This document shows, one piece after another, positions 56,661-64,000 of a stretch of DNA of 64,000 nucleotides (positions are counted from its first letter, which is position 1; every line of letters begins with the position of its first letter). The notes beneath the pieces were generated by a model, which worked only from the letters and a program-made list of their open reading frames with translations, did no database searches and was not told the DNA's origin. Position numbers and translations under genes: made by a program. Source of the DNA: Bacteroidota bacterium. Lineage in GTDB: Bacteria; Bacteroidota; Bacteroidia; B-17B0; Aurantibacillaceae. The stretch spans positions 267,657-331,656 of the forward strand of contig JADJSH010000037.1 of NCBI GenBank assembly GCA_016711805.1, written 5' to 3'.

Positions 56661-57357
56661 TTATAATTTGGCTTTTTTTTTTTCGAACTTTTTATCAGCT
56701 GCTATTTCTTTTAGTTTCGAAATATCTTTAATAGCTATTTCTTTACCAACTAAGTTCAATGTATTTTAGCTTTTCAAAATTAGCTAATGTTCTTATGACA
56801 GTTTCGTACGTAGTGCCAACCATATTCGCAATATCTGCTCTGGAGAGCGTAAAAGAAAGTAGATTACTTTTTTTATCTATATAACCAAAACAATCAATTA
56901 GTTTTAAGAGAACTATTGCGATTCTTTTTTTTGGATCGAAATTTAATAAGCTATCCATACGATCTTCTGCCTCGCGCAATTCTTCAATAAAAAAATCAAG
57001 AAGATAAACTGCCATATTAGGATTAGCTTTTACGATTTTTAGAAATATATTAATAGGTAAAAAGGTTAAAGTTGTGTCAGTTAAGGCCTCTGACGAAATG
57101 TGGTAATGCTTATAGTTAATACCTCTATGCCCTAGTATCATATCGTTACTTGCAATACGAATAATTTTTTCATCCTTTCCATTAAATCCTGCTAATACTT
57201 TCACCTTTCCTCCTTCAATAAAATAAACTCCTTTTACAGGATCTCCTTCATTAAAAATTCTCTGTTTAGCTTTTACATGAATAGTAGATTTATTCATGTC
57301 AAATATTGGAAGCCACTCAGCAGAGCAATATTTTTTAAATATTTTATTTGAAAACAT
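56661..57357 (-). CDS. second Crp/Fnr-family regulator (frameshifted near the C-terminus)
   Basis: A cyclic-nucleotide-type beta-roll (about 25-110, KQRIFNEGDPVKGVYFIEGG) and a winged helix (LSRADIANMVGTTYETVIRTLANFEKL, about 170-196) are present. The open frame ends at 56743. Just past it the normal family tail continues in another frame (VGKEIAIKDISKLKEIA) to 56661, so an indel near 56751-56756 is likely. No cysteine cluster. It may be the activator of the nos operon or of the whole box set. Confidence 0.8.
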
Positions 57358-57492
57358 AGAAAAAGTATTTACTCAACATCAAATTTAATATTAATTATAC
57401 GAATATTTAAATGAAATATGCAATTTTTAACTTAGTAAAAAATGATAGCCTATTTAAAAAACTTGAACTATTTCTATAAATTAAACGCTGCC

Positions 57493-57942
57493 TTAAAGGT
57501 AAATTATTTTTACTGTAATTATCTTGTTGCTATTTAGCTCAAAACTTGCCTTTGAAAAATTTGGACGATTACTAAATCCAATAGATTGAAAATTTGAAAA
57601 ACCAATTCCTTCTATTGGCAAAATAAACCCTTTGTCTATTTCACCATTCTCATTTTCATCATGAAGTATATTTACTGCATATTTCCCTTGAGGAATATTA
57701 GTAAAAGTTACTTTTGACGAACCGTTTTGTATTTTTTCTTTCAATATCTTACAACACTTTTTGTATTGTTCATCAGGGATTGTTCCATCCTTATTATATA
57801 AAGCAAATTGAACAACACCTTTGCAATTTTGCAACTCTTTTACTTCCACAGTTAAAGAATAGGTTTCTCCCTTTTGGTTATTAAATGAAGAAAAGGTCAA
57901 TAATGATATGCTGACTAGTGGAAAAAAAAGTAGTTGTTTCAT
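57493..57942 (-). CDS. secreted DUF2141 protein
   Basis: From the ATG at 57942 (one base after the efflux pump's stop) the protein has a signal peptide and a single DUF2141 beta-sandwich: GVVQFALYNKDG, then QGKYAVNILHDENENGEID (about 95-113). The family is periplasmic with unknown role. It is coupled to the RND pump operon. Confidence 0.75.
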   Translation of the reverse strand: MKQLLFFPLVSISLLTFSSFNNQKGETYSLTVEVKELQNCKGVVQFALYNKDGTIPDEQYKKCCKILKEKIQNGSSKVTFTNIPQGKYAVNILHDENENGEIDKGFILPIEGIGFSNFQSIGFSNRPNFSKASFELNSNKIITVKIIYL

Positions 57943-57943
57943 T

Positions 57944-60900
57944 TTAATTCGTTTTTCTATTTGCAATTTTTTCTTTTAATCTGTCTACTAAATAATAAAC
58001 CATTGGCACTAAATAAACAGTTAATATCAATGATGAAAAAAGTCCACCAATAATTACCCAAGCCAATCCGTTCTTCCATTCACTTGCTGTTCCTTTGCCA
58101 AGGGCAATTGGCAACATTCCTATAATCATTGCTATGGTTGTCATTAAGATTGGACGCATACGACCTTTTCCTGCAATTATTAATGCTTCTTTGAAATGTT
58201 TTCCCTCCGCTTTCAATTGATTTGTAAAGTCTACAATTAAAATGGCGTTTTTTACTACTAATCCCATGAGCATAATCAATCCAAGCAAAGCAAATAAACT
58301 AAGATTATTTAATGATAAATTCAATGCCAAAAACGCACCAATAGCTGCTACTGGTATTGAAAACAATACCACAAATGGGTAAACGAAACTATCATATAAA
58401 GCCACCATGATTAAATAAATCAATAGAAACGAAATTAATAGAACAGAACCTAATGCGCCAAAACTATCATTTTGTCTTTTGATATCACTTCCCCAAGTCA
58501 TTTGAATTTCATCGGGTAAAGGATTGTTTTTAAGATAAGCTACTACATCATCGGCAACTGTTCCCGAAGGTCTGCCAAGTGCGTCAGATGTAAGCGTTAC
58601 CGCTGGCTGACGATCTTTTCTTTCTAATAAGGATGGGGAATTATCTCGTTCTACCGTTGCAAACTGCGAGACTTCAATTGGCAACCCCATTGGATTAACA
58701 ATTGAGAGGCGTTGTACATCTTCATAGCTTTGTCTACTGTAACCGTCAAACCAAATTCTTACAGGATATTCTGTTCCGTTTTCTGTTAATGTTGCATCAT
58801 CATTTCCGGTAAAAGCTGTTCTTAAATTCATGCCAACATAAGCAGTCGTTAAGCCTAATCGTTGCATTTTATCTTTGTCAGGAATTATTTTATACTCGGG
58901 ACTTCCTTGTTCTACTGATAAACGAACATTATCTGACCCCGGTATTTTTTCAATCACAGATTTTAAATCATTACCAGTTTTCATTACCAAATCTAAATTG
59001 CTTCCGCTTAAGGTAATTTCTATTGGGGCTGAACGAGGTATCAATCCTAATGCAGCCATTGAATAATTTATTCCGGGGAATTTCATTTTTAATTCTTCCC
59101 TCAGCTTTTCATAAACTCCTCAGTAGGTTGCTTATTGCGTTCTTTAGCAGATTTTAACTGAATAGTAAATTCAGTTTTATTTGCTGATCCTACACCTAAA
59201 CTTCCAATGCCTGTGCTCGGACCACCTATGTTACTAAATACAGTAGACACATCTGCTTGCTTGATAATATAGGTTTCTATTTGCTGAGCGATTAAATTGT
59301 TTTGTTGAATGGAAGTTGATTTGTCAAACTCTAAAGCCATACGAAATTTACCCTGATCTCCGGTAGAGATAAGCTCTTTACCAATGATACCTTGTTTCAT
59401 TATTCCCAAAGTAACAGCGAAAAGTACAAGAACTATTCCTGTAAAAATTAACTTATGACTAAGTATCCATTCTAATTGTTTGCCATACCAATTAGTGAAC
59501 TTTTCTAACTGATGTTCAAAACCAAGTAAAAAACGGTTGAAGAAGTTGGTAGGTTGTAAATCCTCTTTCTTGCCTATTCTTGAAGCTAACCAAGGTGTAA
59601 GCGTAAAGCCTACCAATAAACTTGTTAGCGTAGATGTTACAACAACTACCGAAAATTGTTTGAGCATATCCGCAACAAATACTTGTAAAAACAATATCGG
59701 TAGAAACACAACCACGTCAACCAAAGTGATCGACAATGCGGAAAATCCAATTTCCATACGTCCATCCATTGATGCAGTACGTTTTTCTTTTCCCATATCT
59801 AAATGCCTTTGAATGTTTTCCAATACCACAGTAGCATCATCAACCAAGATTCCAATAATTAAAGACATGGCAAGCAAGGTCATTAAATTTAAAGTGTATC
59901 CTAAAAACCACATAACTGCAAATGCTGTAACCAACGAAGTAGGAATAGCGATGATAACAATTAATGAATTTCTAAAACTTCGTAAAAACAAAAGCATCAC
60001 TAACGAAACTAAAACAACTGCTAAACCCAAGTCAAATACAACCGAATTAACTGCTGCAATTGTATTATCAGTACTATCATCTGCAATGATGAATTTCACG
60101 TCAGAATTTTTGTTTTGTGCTTCAATGCTTTTAAATTTTGCACGAACCATTTTTGAAACATCAACAGCATTGGCATCGCCTTGTTTTTTAAGTAAAATTC
60201 CGATACCATCTTTTCCATTATATCTGCTAATAGATGTAGTTTCTTTTATTCCATCAACAACTTGAGCGACATCTTTTACATATACAGGGCTACCCAGCAT
60301 TGGCATAGCAATCTGAACATTTTTTATGTCATCAATTGTAGCAAATTTTCCTGTTAAACGAACTGAGTTATTCTCCTGATCCGTTTGTACTTTCCCGGCA
60401 GGTAAGTCTAAACCTGAACGATTAATTGCCTCAACAACCTGATACAATGAAATCTTATATAGTTTTAATTTATCTCGGTTTGCTTTAACCTGTATCTCTC
60501 TTTCTTCTCCACCTAAAATCGTAAGCTCTGCAACCCCTTTTATTTGTTGAATTTGTGGAAGATACTCGTCTTTCATTTTTTGATAAAACTCTGTTGCAGG
60601 CAAGTTACTTGTTGCACTAATTGACATGATAGGTAAATCATTAGGAGAAACCTTACTCATTACAGGACTTAAAATATCCTGCGGTAAATCTTTGCGAATA
60701 TTGTCAATGTAGCGTTGAGCGTCTTGCATGGTTTTATCCAAATCAGTTCCATATTTTAAATTGGCAATGATGATAGATGCATTTGGGAAAGATTTAGTTA
60801 CCAAATAATCCACTCCTTCTAGGTTAGAGAAAGCATCCTCTATTTTTCGTGACACCGAAGTTTCTACTTCGTTGGGCTCTGCCTGGGATACACAGTTTTA

Positions 60901-61040
60901 ATAACCACAACAGGTTGATTAAAATCAGGCATCAATTCATAACTCAAGTTTTTATATCCTATAACTCCCAATAAGGTAAGTACGCTGAAAAGTACAATTA
61001 TCAGCGATGGTCGTTTGATTGATATTTCTGTAATATTCAT
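57944..61040 (-). CDS. RND efflux permease, AcrB/HAE1-type (two frameshifts)
   Basis: Three open pieces (61040-~60890, 60855-59101, 59086-57944) join into one protein of about 1030 residues, the normal length. Breaks: a missing base near 60888-60890, and one missing T in the run 59106-59109 (restoring EEFMKKLREELK). The start MNITEISIKRPSLIIVLFSVL, the ALSIIVGILVDDA-type helix 4 (here MSLIIGILVDDATVVLENI) with the proton-relay aspartates, and PMSLIIG-like repeats are RND hallmarks. The DD pair suggests the HAE1 (multidrug) branch rather than CusA. Confidence 0.85.
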
Positions 61041-61052
61041 AATTCTAATATT

Positions 61053-62101
61053 TTATTTAACAGTTACATTCGCATCGTCAAATAGATTAATAAATCCATT
61101 TGTTACGATCACATCACCTTCTTCTAATCCTTTTGACACGACAGTTTTATTTTTTATTTTTTGTGCAATAGTTATGTTATGCAAAACAGCCTTTCCGTTC
61201 TTCACTTTATAAACTTGAGGTTGACTTGACGATCCAACAATAGCAGAAGCCGGTATGATGATTCCTGTTTTTTGATTGTCACTTTTCAAATTTACTTTAC
61301 CAAACATTCCTGATTTGATTTTAAAATCGGAAGTGTTATTTACAATAAACTGAACAGGAAAACTACTGCCCATATTGGCTTTACTAGCTATCATTGTTGC
61401 TTTACCCGATAATAGCACATCCGAATAAGCATCTGCATTAATCGAGAAGGTTTGATTTAATTGAAATGAACTCAAATCATTTTCAGAAACATTAACGGTA
61501 AATTTTAAAACTGAAATATCTGTAATTTGAAGCAATGGCACACCCGGTGCAGCAAATGCTCCCTCTTCAGTAAGTTTAGCAGTAACCACTCCATTAAACG
61601 GTGCTTTGATGGTTGTTTTATTAATTTGTTCAAGTAAAGTTGCTCTTTGAACTTTTGCAGATTTTAAACCTAACTCTGCTTTTCTAATTGAACCCCTTGT
61701 ACAGCATCTGCATTCGCTAAAACAGTAAATCGTTTTACATCAGCTTCTAATCCTTCAACTTGAACCTCCGCTGATTGTAATTGCAATTTCAATAGTGAAT
61801 TATCTAACTGAATTAATGATTGCCCCTTTGTTACAAAAGCTCCAACATCAACTAAAACATCATTTATCTTGCCTTGTATTTCAGCGCTAAGCTTAGTTTC
61901 TTTATTAGGTTCAAATGTTCCTGAATAAGCAAATTCAGCTCCTATTAATTCCGATTTGATTGTATCTACCTGAACATGGATAGCTTGCTCTTTATCATAT
62001 TGATAAACTTTATCTTTTACGATTTCTTTATTACTTTTTAATTTTATGACTACAATTGCAATTAATGCCAATGGTATGATGATGTATAAAACCTTTTTCA
62101 T
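61053..62101 (-). CDS. RND membrane-fusion protein (one frameshift)
   Basis: An N-terminal membrane anchor (about 4-20), lipoyl halves around VDVGAFVTKGQSLIQLDN and APFNGVV, a hairpin and a beta-barrel domain are seen. The break at 61680-61683 (T run one short) separates the two open pieces; repair gives QLEKAELGLKSAK. It links the RND pump to the TolC-like channel. It lies 12 bases ahead of the pump gene. Confidence 0.83.
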
Positions 62102-62120
62102 TATCTGTTATTTTTAATTA

Positions 62121-63459
62121 TTAATTTATTTCGTTTTTAAAATATTTCCTGATACTTTTTTTTAGTTCTAAGTCTGCCTTCATCACATCTACCAATGCCG
62201 ACAAATAATTTTGTTGTGCTTCCTTTTGGGTATTATCTGAAAGTAAAACATCTGTTAATGAGGCAACACCCTCCTTTTGCTGAATAAGTGTTTTAGAATA
62301 AATTGTTTCTGCTAATGTCAATTGTGATTTTGCATTTAATAGATTAGAATTTGCAACTTCATATTGCATTTGTGCATTTTCTATCTGAACGTTTTGTTTA
62401 TCATTTAATAATTCTAATCGAGTTGTATTTTGCTTTATCTCTTCTCTCTTTTGAAAACCTTGTGTTCTAAAGTAGTACCGGAGAATATCATCCAAGACAT
62501 TTTTACCCCGGCAAATCCAATCGGGTACGTTTTAAAGAAATCATTTGTACCACTGTAGTTTCCAAATCCAGTAGTTCCATAAGTACCATAAAGTGAAAAA
62601 GAAGGAAAATGTGAAAGTTTTAATGTTTTTAATTCAGATTTCAAGAGCAGTTCTTTCGTATTAAACAATAATATATCAGAGGTTGGTTTGCTTGTATACT
62701 TTACTACTTCTGACGAGGTACTAAATGTTTCTTCAATTGTAATTGGTCGGGTTGGTGTTATGCCTAATTGAAGCTTTAATAAATTTAGGATTTGTTTGTA
62801 CTGTGCGTTAGTCTTACTTAATTGTGTGTTTAGCTGACTTTGCTGAAGTTTAATTTTATCTACATCTGTACCCTTTGCCATTTGTTGTGAGTAAAGCAAT
62901 TGAATATTGCTAAGTAGTTTTTCGCTATTACTTAATCCGTTTTTGATAAACACAATCTGATTTGATACTAACTGTGCATTGTAATACAAATTAGAAACAT
63001 CAAATACCACTTGCTCCTCGGTTTGTTGAAACTGTATTTGATTTAATTCTTTTGCTCTTTTTGAAATCGTAATTGCTCCAATAGCTTGAGGGTTGTATAA
63101 AGGCACATCAAGCGTTAGATTTGCATTCAAATTGTGTGGCGTTCCAAACTGAGCCTCTTTGTAAATACCTGCCGGTCCACCAAAAACGGATGCAGGGAGT
63201 AACTGATATGGAAGATCGGTGTAGTACCGATAGTCAACATTGCCATACAATTTTGGCACTAAACCACCTTTGCTTCCTTGTTCCTCTCATTGGCAATCTC
63301 AATATCGCCTTGTGCTATTTTCAACGTTTTATTATACACTAATGCTGTATCAATACATTGCTTTAGCGACCAATTTTGAGCCTCAGAATTGGTTGTAAAA
63401 ATTAAAATGGTGAGAACCATTAATAATTTCAATTTTAATAAGTGAGTATTTACTAACAT
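62121..63459 (-). CDS. TolC-family outer-membrane channel (two frameshifts)
   Basis: A signal peptide (about 12-28) is followed by two OEP repeats (start LKQCIDTALVYNKTLKIAQ). Three open pieces join if one G is restored at 63267-63268 and one at 62458-62459; the joints then read NKEAKGGLVPKLYG and TTLEHKGFQKREE. Full length is about 446 residues, normal for the family. First channel gene of the efflux operon. Confidence 0.83.
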
Positions 63460-63475
63460 AACTGGGCAAATTTTT

Positions 63476-63764
63476 TTATTTAATTAATAGTAATTGAGTG
63501 TCTTCTATTCCTTCTACCCAATGTTTTACGTTTTGGCTCAATGTTAACCATATCGCCACTTGAAAGATTTTCTGTTACCCCTTTTTCATTTTTAAAAACT
63601 ACATTGCCATTAATACAAATAAGTAATGCAGGAACAGTTGTTATATGTTCTTTTAATGTGCCGTTCGCTTTGATTTGTAAAGCAGTAACATTTCCTTCAG
63701 TTGTAGAAAATAATTTCTTTGCGCTGACAGGCTTTTCTTCTGTATGGAATGATTTTATGTTCAT
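63476..63764 (-). CDS. small cupin-like protein (frameshifted at the C-terminus)
   Basis: About 95 residues of single cupin fold: EHITTVPALLICINGNVVFKN and SSGDMVNIEP. One T too many at 63531-63534 diverts the end; removing it gives NVKHWVEGIEDTQLLLIK, a proper cupin end with a metal-type His, stopping at 63476. It lies ahead of the TolC gene. It may be a small ligand-binding protein. Confidence 0.7.
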
Positions 63765-63787
63765 GATAATTGTTTTAAAACGTTAAT

Positions 63788-64000
63788 TTATTTTTTATTT
63801 AGTGAATCCCATTTATTATACCAGCTATCACTTGATACATCATTATCAAACAAATAACTAGCGATTATTTTTACTTCTTCTTCCTTGAAATTTTGTTTTG
63901 GCATTAAACTGAAATTTCTGACCGCTCCTGGCATAATTGACAATTCTTCAGAAGGGTTTTGTACAAATTTCCAAATGGCGTTTACAAATTCAACCTTAGT
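63788..64000 (-). CDS. C-terminal part of a probable cytochrome c-type protein (runs off the window)
   Basis: An open minus-strand frame of 71 codons enters from beyond the window and stops at 63788. Its content (AIWKFVQNPSEELSIMPGAV, then SLMPKQNFKEEEVKIIASYL) looks like the end of a small cytochrome c with an axial Met and the closing helix. No haem CXXCH is visible because the start lies outside. Confidence 0.6.
   Translation of the reverse strand, partial: TKVEFVNAIWKFVQNPSEELSIMPGAVRNFSLMPKQNFKEEEVKIIASYLFDNDVSSDSWYNKWDSLNKK

Noticed and set aside
57944..63764. Efflux genes as a decayed pseudogene cluster
   Set aside because: Each break is a single base and repair restores full-length conserved proteins; similar breaks occur in nos and nir genes, so error is more likely than decay.
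1..64000. CRISPR arrays, rRNA, insertion sequences
   Set aside because: No regularly spaced direct repeats, rRNA-like blocks or transposase genes were seen.

Overview
This window looks like a chromosome segment of an AT-rich Bacteroidota bacterium. The signs are promoters of the TAnnTTTG (-7) type, little Shine-Dalgarno signal, lipoprotein and TonB-receptor styles of that phylum, and a Sec/lipoprotein (clade II-like) NosZ. I cannot name the genus. No nitrate reductase is present, but everything needed to take nitrite to N2 is: NirK fused to cytochrome c, cNOR (NorCB with NorQ, NorD and NorE/F-like proteins) and a NosZ operon.

Layout. 1-0.8 kb: end of an ordinary chromosomal operon, then tRNA-Leu(GAG). 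0.85-5.6 kb: a small, possibly mobile island with a large serine recombinase abutting the tRNA, an XRE repressor with its operator, several orphan genes and a 10-bp phased repeat tract. 5.6-6.3 kb: largely empty DNA. 6.4-17 kb: a Crp/Fnr regulator, an oxidase-like membrane protein, a copper-uptake operon (NosA/OprC-type receptor), anaerobic ribonucleotide reductase, an NsrR-like Rrf2 regulator and a radical SAM protein. 17-26.6 kb: one long leftward operon holding a possible TIM-barrel flavoprotein, a desaturase, tyrosine phenol-lyase, an ADP-forming acyl-CoA synthetase, a divergent NorC/NorB pair with altered metal ligands, proline dehydrogenase and a small membrane protein. 26.7-31.7 kb: rightward NO-stress genes (fasciclin lipoprotein, thioredoxin-like, RIC/hemerythrin, DUF1858-DUF2249, oxidase-like, MIP18). 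31.7-36 kb: SCO1, NirV-like, NirK, porin. 36.3 kb: tryptophanase. 37.7-49.6 kb: norCBQD, with sulP-dabA-dabB lying between norD and norE/F. 49.7-56.4 kb: nos operon ending in a truncated haemoglobin. 56.7-64 kb: a second Crp/Fnr regulator and a CusA/AcrB-type efflux operon.

Regulation ties the window together. A palindrome ATGATT-N2-AATCAT lies upstream of most of these units. At four promoters, and at the regulator's own gene, its centre is exactly 36.5 bp from the last base of a -7 element, as expected for a Crp/Fnr activator. A second palindrome, TCGGACAAATTTATCCGA, overlaps the -33 region of the promoters of the Rrf2 gene, the radical SAM gene, the 26.6-17 kb operon, the porin-nirK operon and norC. 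This fits a NO-sensing Rrf2 repressor. The divergent NOR-like operon is therefore probably co-regulated with nirK and norCB.

Quality caveat: at least twelve single-base indels, mostly in homopolymers, break otherwise well-conserved genes (nrdD, the 26.6 kb gene, nirK, nosY, nosD, the second crp, the RND pump, its fusion protein and TolC partner, and a cupin). I treat these as probable sequencing errors and give the reconstructed gene spans.
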